DNA of 64,000 nt from contig WTPW01001273.1 in assembly GCA_009809945.1 (NCBI GenBank), positions 1 through 64,000 of the forward strand. Direction: 5' to 3'. The DNA comes from Gigaspora margarita (taxonomy: Eukaryota; Glomeromycota; Glomeromycetes; Diversisporales; Gigasporaceae). The notes under the pieces were generated by a model. That model did no database searches. It was not told the DNA's origin and was given only the letters and a program-made list of their open reading frames with translations. Below, piece by piece: positions 45,871-57,700 of the stretch (positions within the stretch are counted from its first letter, which is position 1; each line of letters begins with the position of its first letter). Position numbers and translations under genes: made by a program.

Positions 45871-46082
45871 GTCCGAAGCAGATATGTATAAATAATAATC
45901 AGAAGTCTAGTATGGTCCGTAATAGCCAATCACAGTATAGTCACGTGGCGGACAGACGGACATTTTTCAAATCAAAGGTCTAGTGTGGACCGTAACAGCC
46001 AATCACCAACAAGTCACGTGCCGGACAGACGGACATTTTTCAACTTTTACATGTACATATAAGTCCTCGCTACGCTTCGGAC
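45871..46082. repeat. GC-richer block with 73-bp tandem repeat and GTCCGAAGC ends
   Basis: GTCCGAAGC (45871) pairs with GCTTCGGAC (46074-46082). Inside, a unit with GTCTAGTRTGGWCCGTAAYA, CACGTG and CGGACAGACGGACATTTTT occurs twice, 73 bp apart (45905 and 45978). Probably a small inverted-repeat element. Confidence 0.6.
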
Positions 46083-46984
46083 AATAATATAAATTTATTA
46101 ACCTCTGGCTGTAGTTTTCTCTTTTACTGTATATAGAAGTAATGTTGGGCTATCACATATTAAATTTTATACAATTTAGATTAGTAATTCTTGAGAAATT
46201 GCTTGAAAACTATAAGTAATTGTTTTAAAATAATTGCTTATAATTTTTAAGTAATTTTTTAAGCATTACTGCATATATAATTATGCTATACATATAAAAA
46301 TAATTATATAATAATATATATTTATAAAAATATTTAAATACAGCATGTATATTAAAAAAATTATATAGTTATATTTAAAATATATTAATTTATATAAATA
46401 TTTAATTATATTATATTAAAAAAAATAATTATATAACCATATTTAAAAAATATATAAATTTATATAAATATCTGGTTATATTATATGAAAATAAAATAAT
46501 TTATAATTATATTTAAAACATAATTTATATAAATTTTTAATTACATTATCTTAAACAAAATAATTATATACCGGTAATTACATATTCATATCTTATAATT
46601 TTATTACACACATTCATATAATCTTACCAAGTTTTTTTGTACCATACCTAAACGTATGTCAAAACCGTCCTATCTTTTTTTTCAAACTTTATCTAGGTAC
46701 AATAATTTTTTTAAAAATTTTTTTTTGTATTGTACCCAAATTGTTAATACTAGATATGGGTACAGTAATTTTTTTTTATTAAGTATACATTTTTTTGTTG
46801 CCTATTAGCAAAAATAAAAACTTAGGTACGGTAATTATTATTTTTTTTGTGTACCTTGCTATAAAAAATTTACCTGGGTATGGTCACTTTTCTGTACCAT
46901 ACCTACCAGATACTTTTTTCTGTACTGTACCAGAAAGGTATATACTCCTTTTGAACCTTACGTTTTAAAAAGATTTATTGCACA

Positions 46985-49129
46985 CATGTAGGCAGTTTGG
47001 AAAGAAATCGATGCCCATGGAAATCTTCTTCATTTCAAAGACTCTAAAACAATACAGCAGCAGAAAGCCATGATAAATTTAGTTAACAAATATCATAAAG
47101 AATAAACAAGCGAAGGACAATGGAATGAAGACAATGGCACAGCTTTTGAAACTTATCTTACTCAAGAGTCAGAGAAATGGTGTACTGAAACAATTGCAGA
47201 TTTTAAAAACAAAATTAATAGTCAATATGAGCCATATATAAGTAATGAGGGTGAAACCTACATAAAAAGAGCATTTACTGATGAAAAACAAAAGCTTAAA
47301 GCAACATATGCACTTAGGCAACGGCACTCTAAAGAATCTTGTTTAATAAGCTCTTCTATAATGCGAATTGGTAAGGCTGTAGGAAAATTCTTGAAGATCG
47401 TAAAGATAAATCACCTGATGACTTAATAAAATTTTTTCATAGTCAAAATGTGAAGAATTATTTAATGAAGAATGGGAAAAGGTAGAAGATAATAATAGCA
47501 AATTTATGTGCGCAATAACAAAGGAAACAAAAGATCTGGAAAAATACATAGCTGACATCTTTAATCAGGCTATAAAACATGAGTGTCATTGTATAAGTAA
47601 CAATGAAAGAAATCCAAAGTTTAATGGAATATTTTGGAAGACTATCTTAATGCCAGCAACTTTAAATAAATCAAAATTTTTGAATGATACTAATAAGCAA
47701 TTTATTGACAGTATTATTGAAATAACAAATAAGAATGTTTGGAAAAAATATCAATAAAAATAATACAGAGAAGAATTCCCTTAAAAATGAAGTTATTAGT
47801 AGAGTTAAAACTGAAATTGAAGTCACTTATTAACATATATGTGATGATCTTTTGTCTCAAAATGCTTTTACAATTGAATTTAATCAAGCTTTAGAATGGC
47901 TTAAAAGGCTGTGCAATTAGAGGTAAGTAATTATAATACCATATTATTAACAACACTATAATCTATTCATTTTTATTAACACACATTTTTAAGCAATATT
48001 TATGTTTCAAAGTTTTTACCAATTAGAGGACAGTACCAAGACTCACAACAAAATAATCTCAATGATCTTCACGAAAACTTGTTAAAATCTTTTAATGATT
48101 TACTAAGTAATTCCTCTTGTGGAAATATTCCCTTTCTTTTCTAAATATGTTGCTAAGTCAGTTGAAAAACAAATGGTTACCCAAAAAAAACATATTTCAA
48201 AACTGTTCGAAAAATATTTGAATTAGAAGTGGATGTTTGAAAAAAGAAATCCTACATGCTACGCTTATGAACAGAGTTTTAGTTTTTATGATATTGAAAA
48301 AACACGAATATATATTAATGATCCAATATCATTTATGAAAGGGTTATCTGAAAAGGTGGTTGATATTTTAAAGATATAAAAGTTGAAGAAAGAGTAGAAT
48401 AAATAGAAAAAACTGTCAAAAATGCTTTAGAAAAACTTGGTGAAATCATATTAAATTGTAAACAGAGTTTTTCAGAATCATCTTATAAACATATTCCCCT
48501 TGAAAAATTTATTAAAGTTGAAAATGATTCTGATAAATTTCCTACAAATTTTTCGAAGCTGACTATACACCCCAGAAAGTTTAATAGGAGCTGCAATACT
48601 GTTCTTGGAAAATGTTTAATTAGTCATCCTCAAAACTTTTTGAATGCACTAGAAGAGGAATATGATAAATACGTGAAAGAATTTAATACTTTCTGAAAAC
48701 TAAGTCTAAAAGTTCATATTGGGATAGGGTTAAAGGATGTCAACATAGGTGTCCATATTGCGGGTAAGCTGTAATTTATATGAGAATTTATTATAAATAA
48801 TTTGATATGTTATTTAAATGTGAATTATCAGAACATGAACCCAATATAAATCATAGAGAATCAATTCATTTTAAGATTTGTTTTAATGGTTTTCATAGAC
48901 GTAATATGAAAAAGGCAACTTTAACAATATGTACTGTATAAAGAGGTGAAAATGAGAATGAAATATATTTTAAGAATATACAGAAAAGTATCACCAAAAA
49001 GGACCTAATGGTGTTCAAATAATGCAAGTTAGAGCAATGTGGATGAATTTAAAAGATAAATTGTAAAAACTTTGAAATGATAGACAAAACACCTAAAAAT
49101 TGGAAAGACTTTTATGAACATCTTGCTAA
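46985..49129 (+). pseudogene. VLIG-like (very large inducible GTPase) C-terminal fragment, decayed
   Basis: Plus-strand pieces in three frames: VWKEIDAHGNLLHF, SEKWCTETIADFKNKINSQY, ETYIKRAFTDEKQKLKATYA with SSSIMRIGKAVGKFL, KETKDLEKYIADIFNQAIKHE, FPTNFSKLTIHPRKF, then SSYWDRVKGCQHRCPYCG with a following donor-like GGGTAAGC. After a short intron come SEHEPNINHRESIHFKICF and KTPKNWKDFYEHLAK. The GC..CPYCG..H..H cysteine/histidine cluster near the end resembles the C-terminal part of VLIG/GVIN1-type GTPases, which are expanded in these fungi; the GTPase domain itself is absent. Many stops and frameshifts. Its 5' end is lost at the TIR element and its 3' end at the MITE at 49130. The family assignment rests on motif memory. 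Confidence 0.45.
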
Positions 49130-49414
49130 GGGTCTTCTCAAGCAGCTCCCTCAATGAGATTTGCTAGTGATCGAGGTGCTACTCAATCATTTTGATTAAT
49201 CGAATTTAATTGAAATGATTTTTATAATGATTTGCTGGAACTTCATTGTGCAAAATGCGGATTTTAAATTTTGCCAATTAGCGCAACTCTATGAAACAAA
49301 AAGATGGTTGTCAGCTCCAGGTTTTTTTGACCGAAATGATTAATCACGATCTATTTTTTTAGCCAATCAGATCATTTTATTAATCACGGAGGGAGGTGCT
49401 TGAGAACGACCTAA
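49127..49414. mobile_element. 282-bp Harbinger-like MITE (49130-49411)
   Basis: Ends GGGTCTTCTCAAGCAGCTCC and, reversed, GGTCGTTCTCAAGCACCTCC; TAA flanks both sides (49127-49129, 49412-49414), the 3-bp target size of PIF/Harbinger. It truncates the VLIG-like relic after FYEHLAK. Confidence 0.7.
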
Positions 49415-49840
49415 GTAGGAAAATAATCCGGGTCAGACTGACAAAATAGATATTTTCGGAGTATGAAAATGTTTTGTCTGATTAAAAATCAAATTCGTAA
49501 TTTTAGCACTCACACACAGACCTTTGGACAATTAATATTGACTTACAGTATATACTTAACCTTTCTATTTTTTTGCCACATATTTCTGATCATTTCTATT
49601 TATGTGCTATTTGAACATTTGCATTTATTTTTCTGTTCATATTGGCTTAACTAATGTACTATCTTGAGAAGCGTTTTGTTGCATCTGTGCATGTGTCCTA
49701 AAGATTTTTATTGAATCACACTGTAATTAGATGTATGCATTGCTATGCAAACTTTATTTGGAAATTATTTACTAAAAATATATGTGGCAAGCTTCATATT
49801 CATCGCTCAGGAATTTTATTAGTTGATCCTTATAATTAAA
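49415..49840. other. Intergenic DNA
   Basis: No supported gene. The 63-residue plus frame at 49463-49654 is hydrophobic but has no start context or motif. Confidence 0.4.
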
Positions 49841-49841
49841 T

Positions 49842-50335
49842 TTAAAAAAGACCTTCATTGCTTAAGTTCAAGTGCCCCAAATTTTATTGCTTGGTAGTTT
49901 TTGAAGGCTTAATTACCTTTTCAAATTTGTCATATGCTCCTAACCTATACTTGACTGCTGTAACCAACCAATTAATTTGCTACATCCATTCTGGTGGTTT
50001 TTAGCCTAATTCAAGAAGAGTTTTGTTAATAATGCTTTTGAATTCAATCCAATTAATTTTAAAAAAAGGCATTTATTGCTTAAATTTAATTGCAAAAATT
50101 TTATTGCTTAGTAATTTGTGATTCCATTTTGAGACTTAGTTACCTTTACAAATTGTTATGCGGCCAAACCTATACACAACTGTCGTAACCAAGCAATTAA
50201 CTTGTTACATTTGTAAAGATTCATTCTGGTTATTTTTGAACCCTTTCATCTAATTAAGAAGAGTTTCATTAATGGTAGTTTTTTGAATCAAATCCAATTA
50301 AATTTAAAAAAAGGCATTCGTTGTTTAAGCTCAAT
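49842..50335. repeat. ~230-bp tandem direct repeat, about 2 units
   Basis: TTTAAAAAAAGGCATTYRTTGYTTAA-type junctions occur at about 49845, 50065 and 50310. Between them the units share ATTTTATTGCTT, TTACCTTT.CAAAT.GT, CCTATAC..AACTG..GTAACCAA and CATTCTGGT..TTTT.A.CC. Confidence 0.7.
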
Positions 50336-50384
50336 ACCCATGTAATTCATACAGTTTCCAGTATTTTTGTTTTTTAGAGAGCAT

Positions 50385-50535
50385 TAGTTCCTTTTTTTTT
50401 TTAGAGAGTGTTAGTTCTGTTTTTTTTTTATTTTTTTTTTTTATTTTTTTGAAAGCATTAGTTATATTTTTTTTATTTTTTTTTATTTTTTTTTTTTTTT
50501 TAGAGAGTGTCTTCTGGTTTTTTTTTTATAAAGAC
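50385..50535. repeat. T-rich low-complexity tract with AGAGAGYRTTAGTT units
   Basis: Runs of 8-15 T broken by single A, plus three TTTAGAGAG(T/C)(G/A)TTAGTT-like units. Confidence 0.8.
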
Positions 50536-51387
50536 CATCAGTTTGAAAAATTTGTTTGAAATATTACACTTCAAAAAAAGTTTAGCAATTCCAAACTTGC
50601 TACCTGATGTTTGAAATATAGCTGATATATACCAAACTAAAACCACTAACCAAAAATTTTTTACTATAATGCTCAAATATAACCTTATATGGATTATTCA
50701 GGGTCCTGGTCAAACTACAAAAAACCTATTATACTGAAAAATGAACAAGAATGCGATACTAGTGATGAAACTACTACCTGCAAAAAAAAAAGGTAGTCCA
50801 ATGACAACTTTAGTAATGAGACTTTCTTTTTAAAACAAGTTTAGTTACATATATACGCAGGTCAAACTATGAAAAAGCTACCATACTGAAAGAGCAAACA
50901 AGAATGTGACAAAATCAATAACTCCAAAAATGGCAACTCCAAAAACAACTCCAGCAATGATGACTCCAAAGATAACTCTAGCAATGTCAACTCCAGTAAT
51001 GAGACAATTGCCTAAAAAAAAATAAAATAAAGGTTAGTTAGACATGTTCACATGTCAAACTAAGAGAAAGTGAAAACAAAGAAAAAAAACAATAATTATC
51101 AATAATCATCAATAATCATTGTTTCTATATTGCACATTACAACATGTCATGTAACAGGGTGACAAGAACATTTATCCTAATAAAATTATAAGAGTAAAAA
51201 AAAATGAGTAAACAAAAAAAAAAGCAAATAATTATTTGCTTAATTTGTGCATGTAAATGCACGAAAATTTTTATTAAGGGCAAAAAAAAAAACAAAAAAA
51301 AGCAACAAAATGAATGTTTTTGTGCGCATCAATGCATGGAATTTAAAATTATTAAGAATCTTAATGTTAATGCCCGGAATTATGATC

Positions 51388-51912
51388 GTTAAGGATCTTA
51401 ATGATCATCACATTATTATACAAAATTACGATGTTAAGGATCTTAACAATTGTGACAATTGTTGTGATGATCATGATATTAATGCACTGACATCATGTAC
51501 AGAAATGATCATTAAAATTGATCATTAAGGAATCTTAACGATTGTAATGATCGTGACGTGAGTGCACTGAAATTTTGATCGTTAAGAACCTTAATGATTG
51601 TGCACTTCAGAGCACGAAAATTATGATTATGATCGTTAAGAATCTTAATGATTGTGCACGTTAGTGCACGAAATTAAGTTTGTTAAGAATCTTAATGATT
51701 ATGCACAAAAATTATGATCGTTAAGAATCTTAACGATTGTGCACAAACATTATGATCGTTAAGAATCTTAACGATTGTGTACGAAAATTATGATCGTTAA
51801 GAATCTTATGATTGTGCACGAAAATTATGATCGTTAAGAATATTAACGATTGTGCACGAAAATTATGATCGTTAAGAATCATAACGATTGTGCACGAAAA
51901 TTATGATTGTTA
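51388..51912. repeat. 38-bp minisatellite of imperfect palindromes
   Basis: About twelve units of ATGATCGTTAAGAATCTTAA + CGATTGTGCACGAAAATT, exactly 38 bp apart in the best part (51711, 51749, 51787). Each unit holds CGTTAAGAATCTTAACG, which can form a hairpin, and a GTGCAC palindrome. Degenerate, longer-period units at the left edge. Confidence 0.88.
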
Positions 51913-51940
51913 AAGATTAATACACGTCAATATATGGTTA

Positions 51941-52182
51941 TAAGGCACGCAAAGTTAATTTTTCGTTTTGCATAACCCGCCGACCCAATTTTTCCAAAAA
52001 AAATTTTTTTTTTTTAAACTCCTATTCTGCTAATTATTCCATTTTTGCCATTTAATTTTTTCTCCGGTGTCACCCGATGATGACCTTAACTTTCCGTAAT
52101 TACCCGATACGCCCGATAAAAAACGACAAAATTTTCTGATTCCATGTTATGCACACCGAAGAATTAACTTTGCGTAACCTTA
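51941..52182. mobile_element. 242-bp MITE with ACGCAAAGTTAATT ends
   Basis: TAAGGCACGCAAAGTTAATT .. AATTAACTTTGCGTAACCTT + A. Inner GCATAAC / GTTATGC continues the stem. Sister element at 52203-52319. Confidence 0.75.
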
Positions 52183-52202
52183 GATGCGAACATGAATTAA
52201 TT

Positions 52203-52319
52203 TAGGCCACTTAAAGTTAATTTTTAAAAAAAAAAAAAAAAAAAAAAAAATCCGACCCGCCGACCGAAATTTTGAAACACCAGGTTATGCAAAACGAAAA
52301 ATTAACTTTGCGTGGCCTA
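52203..52319. mobile_element. 117-bp MITE, same family
   Basis: TAGGCCACTTAAAGTTAATT .. AATTAACTTTGCGTGGCCTA, with an A24-type run after the left arm and CCGACCCGCCGACC in common with the sister element (there CCCGCCGACCC). Confidence 0.75.
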
Positions 52320-52744
52320 ATAATATGCACGATAGTGCACAGATTTGAACTTTTCGTGTGATAACGTGTATTAAATTTTTTGGATGATCAGTTTCCGTGC
52401 AGTTTCCGTGCAGTGATTATGAAACCCGTGCTTACCCGCATACAATTTCGTATTTATACATGCATTTCCGTGTATCGAGTTTTCATAGGGTAGGGTTGAA
52501 TTAGAGTAGTTTTAGTTAGTGTTAGAAGTGCGTAGTTGATATATTTAGAAGGAGGGTACGATTTTCACCATCACAATGTACAAAACTTAATGACGTACAA
52601 TACTGTGTTAAGGGATATGTTTGAATTGGTACTGATTAAACAATTTTAATGAATTCGAAAAGCATTCATATGACACAATGTTTTGTGTTTTGTGTATTTT
52701 AGCAGAGGTAATATTTTATTAAATTTTAAGGTTAATAGAATACA

Positions 52745-53260
52745 TGGCAGAAAGCAAGCAATTAACCGAGTTGGTCAGAACGGTTGAACCCTCCCGCGAC
52801 AGAAATAATCGTTAATTGCACTGGGAGTCTCTATAGGATTAACCAGTCGGGTCATTCCCTACCTGCTGAAACAAGCCGCCTGTGAATGAAAAATGATGGA
52901 ATAACGTGTCTGCATATTTGGGAGGGGTGGGTGGGAACTTGAATCCGTTGTCACCTGTCTTACAATCTACTTACCTATTTAAAATACCTGAATCTTTGCT
53001 ACTCCCTTTAGCTTGATCTTCCCACGCCCGAACTCCTGCTTCTTATTCTGCAAATGTCCTGTGATCTTCACTCATAGGCCGAGTGACGACCCCACTCATG
53101 ATAATTTGTATGCGGTGGGAAAATTGTGTTGCTGCTCCCTTTTGAATCACGTGATGTGCCGTGAATTGTGATGAAACTCTTGATGATAACCTGATTAGTC
53201 TTAAAGTTTGATCATGTTTTTGTACAACCAATCAAAATGGGTAACTTCATTATAAGTAGA
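52745..53260 (+). repeat. Duplicated 5' flank of Sel1-kinase copy 2
   Basis: Counterpart of 21838-22262 (GGTCAGAACGG, CACTGGGAGTC, AATGATGGAAT, AATCACGTGAT). A TATAAG at 53252 could be the old TATA region. In copy 2 about 1.4 kb (53260-54640) of other DNA separates it from the coding start, so the ancestral promoter may be displaced or sit before a long 5' UTR intron. Confidence 0.55.
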
Positions 53261-53740
53261 TCACTACGATCGCTACTGCCTGTGGAAAGTTACACCTGCT
53301 TTGATTATTCAGAATTGGACTTATTCTGGTCGATAATTTCACGAGAATCATCAGCATCTTTTCGATCTGTTAAATCGCTGAGAAACATAATGATTATCAG
53401 ATAATCAGGACGGCAAAAATTCCGTCCAAAAATTTTTAAAAATGGAAATATCTAGAAATTTGCCATCTAAATTTTTAGCGGACTAATAATTTTTAGTATT
53501 TGACTATCTTTTTTACTGTGTAGCAGTTGTTCTTGCAGTTATCGCACTGCATTATACAACGGTTTCAAATCCGTGAAACGTTAAATTGGCTTTTTGCCAA
53601 TTTTTCGCCCAAAATGGTGTGTAGATATTAGATATCATGCTTATTTTGGCGAATTCACGTTGCACGATTTTAAAGCGTTGTATGTGTGTGTACGATTTAA
53701 AGCGTTGTATGTGGTTAATGAGAGAGTTAATTAAAATTTA
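53261..53740. other. Intergenic DNA
   Basis: No gene. Short tandem ACGATTTTAAAGCGTTGTAT / ACGATTTAAAGCGTTGTATG at 53665-53720. Confidence 0.5.
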
Positions 53741-53759
53741 TAAAACGAATTGAAAAAAT

Positions 53760-53990
53760 TGAAAAAATTGAAACACATTAAAATTTTTCACGAATTAAAA
53801 AAATTTCTTAAAAAGGAACCTTAACGCTTACGTCTTACGGGCAAATTTACCTATTATCATTTCTAAAGACATTACACAAAACAATACGATTCATAAAACC
53901 AGCGATTTCTGGCCAAAAAAAAAAAAAAAAAAGGATAACGGATTACAGCGTAAAACCAACTTTCTCGAAATAAAGTTTTAAGGTATTTGG
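53760..53990 (+). repeat. Interspersed repeat, copy 2 (pair with 42940-43190)
   Basis: Same ordered blocks and same orientation as 42940-43190. It precedes Sel1-kinase copy 2 by about 0.7 kb; copy 1 precedes the kinase pseudogene region by about 0.7 kb. Confidence 0.7.
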
Positions 53991-54713
53991 TAAAGTAGTA
54001 CTGTACAGCAATACAGATTTGGACATACCAAATTTGATCGTACGTCGGTTAATGAAGACTTGCAAATACAATTCTTATATGTATCCCGGTTTAATGGTAG
54101 GGGTTAGGGTAAACGCTAGTATTATCCTTTTTTCGAGTTGGTATTAGTAGGAAAAGTAACTTTGTTAGATGAATCTTTTCTTTTATAAACCGTAAGTACT
54201 ATCATAATTTCTACATGTCCGTCCTAAATTGCGTTATCGCACCGTATTACTTTACAATTTACTCAACGTTCTAGGGTAAGAAGTTCGAGTGACGTTACAA
54301 TACGTACGAACGGGATACGATGCAAGAAATTTAAAAACAACAATTACCTATTATAGGGACAAAATATGATCAATGAAATTAAATATGTACTTAAATTTAT
54401 TGAAGTCGATAATTTTAATTTGATGTGTAACTTGATTATAGGTTACAGATTACGCCAAGTAGATGAGCATTAAACTTCATATGTCTTAAATTATCGACTT
54501 CATTAAAGCATTTACATACACATTTTATGATTTAGGTCAATCTATGTATTTATCTTATCAAGTATAATTGTGGTTTTTGGATTTCTTGCACCGTGCGTAC
54601 GTACATACACGTAAATAAGTTGTACAATACAGTATCATCAATAGTGATACAAAACTTTAAATGATTTAAACGTTAAATCAGGTTTCCGTTCATGCCCATA
54701 ATCAAAACGTAAA
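53991..54713. other. Upstream region of Sel1-kinase copy 2
   Basis: Contains an inverted repeat: TTTATTGAAGTCGATAATTT at 54397 and AAATTATCGACTTCATTAAA at 54486. From about 54640 the sequence is collinear with 22270-22415 (ATGATTTAAAC..GTTAAATCAGRTTTCCGTTC). Confidence 0.55.
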
Positions 54714-57700
54714 ATGAAAAAGATTTATAATAAACTATTTCATTATAAAAAATCGACTAATTTAGATCCTTATACGCTTGGATACAATTATCAGTATGGG
54801 ATAGGTGTTGAAAAGGATGAGCATAAGGCTTTCATTTATTATCAAAAATCTGCAGAGATGGGAGACGCTGGTGGAACAAATAGAGTTGGATATTGTTATC
54901 GTCATGGGATAGGAGTTGAAAAAGACGAAAATAAGGCTTTCATTTATTATCAACAATCTGCTGAGATGGGGAACGCTGGTGGAATAAATAACGTTGGATA
55001 CTGTTATCAAAATGGAATTAGAGTTGATAAGGATGAATATAAGGCTTTTATTTATTATCAAAAATCTGCAGAGATGGGGAACGCTGCTGCAATAAATCAA
55101 GTTGGATATTTTTATCATAATGGGATTGGAGTTGAAAAGGATGAAAATAAGGCTTTTATTTATTATCAAAAATCTGCAGAGATGGGTGACGCTGAAGGAA
55201 CATATAATGTTGGATATTGTTATCAAAATGGAATTGGAGTCAAAAAGGATGAAAATAAAGCTTTTATTTATTACCAAAAATCTGCAGAAATGGGGGACCA
55301 TGACGGAACATTTCAAGTTGGATATTTTTATCATAGAGGAATTGGAGTTAAAAAAGATGAAAATAAGGCTTTCATTTATTATCAAAAATCTGCAGAGATC
55401 GGAAGTGCTAGTGGAACATTTCAGGTTGGATATTGTTATAATGGAGGAATTGGAGTCAAAAAGGATGAAAATAAAGCTTTTATTTATTACCAAAAATCTG
55501 CAGAGATGGGGGACCATGACGGAACATTTCAAGTTGGATATTTTTATCATAGAGGAATTGGAGTTAAAAAAGATGAAAATAAGGCTTTCATTTATTTTCA
55601 AAAATCTGCAAAGATGGGAAGTGCTAGTGGAACATTTCAAGTTGGATATTGTTATCAAAATGGAATTGGAATTGAAAAGGATGAACATAAGGCCTTTATT
55701 TATTATCAAAAGTCTGCAGAGATGGGGAACGATGACGGAACATTTCAGGTTGGATATTGTTATTATAATGGAATTGGAGTTGAAAAGGATGAAAATAAGG
55801 CTTTTATTTATTATAAAAAATCAGCAGATTTGGGAACGTTAGTGGAACATTTCAGGTTGGATTTTGTTATAATGGAGAAATTGGAGTTAAAAAGGATGAA
55901 AATAAAGCTTTTATTTATTATCAAAAGTCTGCAGAGATGGGGAACGTTGATGGAACATTTCAGGTTGGACATTATTATCGTAATGGAATTAGAGTTGAAA
56001 AGGATGAAAATAAGGCTTTTATTTATTATCAAAAATCTTCAGATTTGGGGAACGCTAGCGGAACATTTCAGGTTGGATATTGTTATCAAAAAGGAATTGG
56101 AATTGAGAAGGATGAAAATAAGGCTTTCATTTATTATCAAAAATCTGCAGAGATGGGAAGCGCTAGTGGAACTTTTCGGATTGGATATTGTTATAATAGA
56201 GGAATTGGAGTTAAAAAGGATGAAGATAAAGCTTTCATTTATTATCAAAAATCTGCAGAGATGAGAAGCGCAAGTGGAACATTTCAAGTTGGATATTGTT
56301 ATCATGGAGGAATTGGAGTTAAAAAGGATGAAAATAAGGCTTTCATTTATTATCAAAAATCTGCAGAGATGGGAAGCGCTAGTGGAACATTTCAAGTTGG
56401 ATATTGTTATCAAAATGGAATTGGAGTTGAAAAGGATGAACATAAAGCTTTTATTTATTATCAAAAGTCTGCAGAGATGAGGAACGCTGCTGCAATAAAT
56501 CAAGTTGGAAATTGTTATCATAATGGTAATGGAGTTGAAAAGGATGAAAATAAGGCCTTTATTCATTATCAACAATCTGCAAATTTGGGGAATGCTAGTG
56601 GAACTTTTCAGGTTGGATATTGTTATCATGGAGGAATTGGAGTTAAAAAGGATGAAAATAAAGCTTTTATTTATTATCAAAAATCTGCAGAGTTGGGGGA
56701 CCCTGACGGAACATTTCAAGTTGGATATTGTTATCATGGAGGAATTGGAGTTAATAAGGATGTAAATAAGGCTTTCATTTATTATCAAAAATCTGCAGAG
56801 ATGGGAAGCCCTAGTGGAACATTTCAGGTCGGATATTGCTATCATGGAGGAATTGGAGTTAAAAAGGATGAAAATAAGGCTTTCATTTATTATCAAAAAT
56901 CTGCAGAGATGGGAAGCGCTAGTGGAACATTTCAGGTTGGATATTGCTATCAAAATGGAATTGGAGTTGAAAAAGATGAACATAAGGCCTTCATTTATTA
57001 TAAAAAATCAGCAGAGATGGATGGCGCTAGTGGAATGTCAAAAGTTGCAGAATGTTATCGTAATGGAATTGGAGTCACAAGAGATATAGATAAAGCCAAG
57101 CATTGGTATCAAAGGTAAATATTTTGGTTAATTTGTGCTATGTACTGTGTCGTATTGTAACCCAACATAGGATCAGGTATAGTTGAAATCAAAAATCAGT
57201 TTGGGTTCATGATGAAAGCTAAATAAAGTTAAAATTTTTAAAATGTAATTTTATAAGAAAAATTTCGATTTTTTAGCATTCGATTGCATGTCAATACTCA
57301 TTCATATTAGTTATACTGTATATATATGTGTAATATGTACTTATTTAATAATTTTATATGTTTAAATTGCTGATTAGGGAAAAATATTTAGCATCAGGTA
57401 TCATATGATAAATTATTTTCATAAAAGATTATTGTTATCAATTAATTTATTCATTATATATTACAAATAATTAAAAGCTACAAATGAGTGGATACGTAAT
57501 TCAGAAATTGAAGATGACTTGAGAAAAATATTGATGGAGAATAAATATCTGTTATCTTGGATTTTCTATGATGAATTTTATAAAATTAAAGAAATAGGTA
57601 GAGGTGGATTTGCAACTGTATATTGTGCTAATTGGTATGATAAAAGTCAAAATCACAACCGTAAAGTTGCGCTTAAATTATTCCATAAATCAAATGATTA

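Larger units (their letters stand above)
44945..46943. mobile_element. 2-kb TIR element separating two pseudogenes
   Basis: The left end, GTATTGCCCTTTTTGGTACG then GTACAG, pairs with the reversed right end, GTATATACCTTTCTGGTACA then GTACAG (21 of 26 matching). Both subterminal regions are filled with GGTACGGTACAG / TGGGTACGGT-type repeats (44950-45190 and 46610-46940). No transposase frame and no clear target duplication. It contains a MITE (45349-45668) and a GC-richer block (45871-46082). Confidence 0.65.

Noticed and set aside
51388..51912. Regular short repeats resembling a CRISPR array (also 32790-33337)
   Set aside because: Spacers are not unique; these are degenerate minisatellites in a eukaryotic context, with no cas genes.
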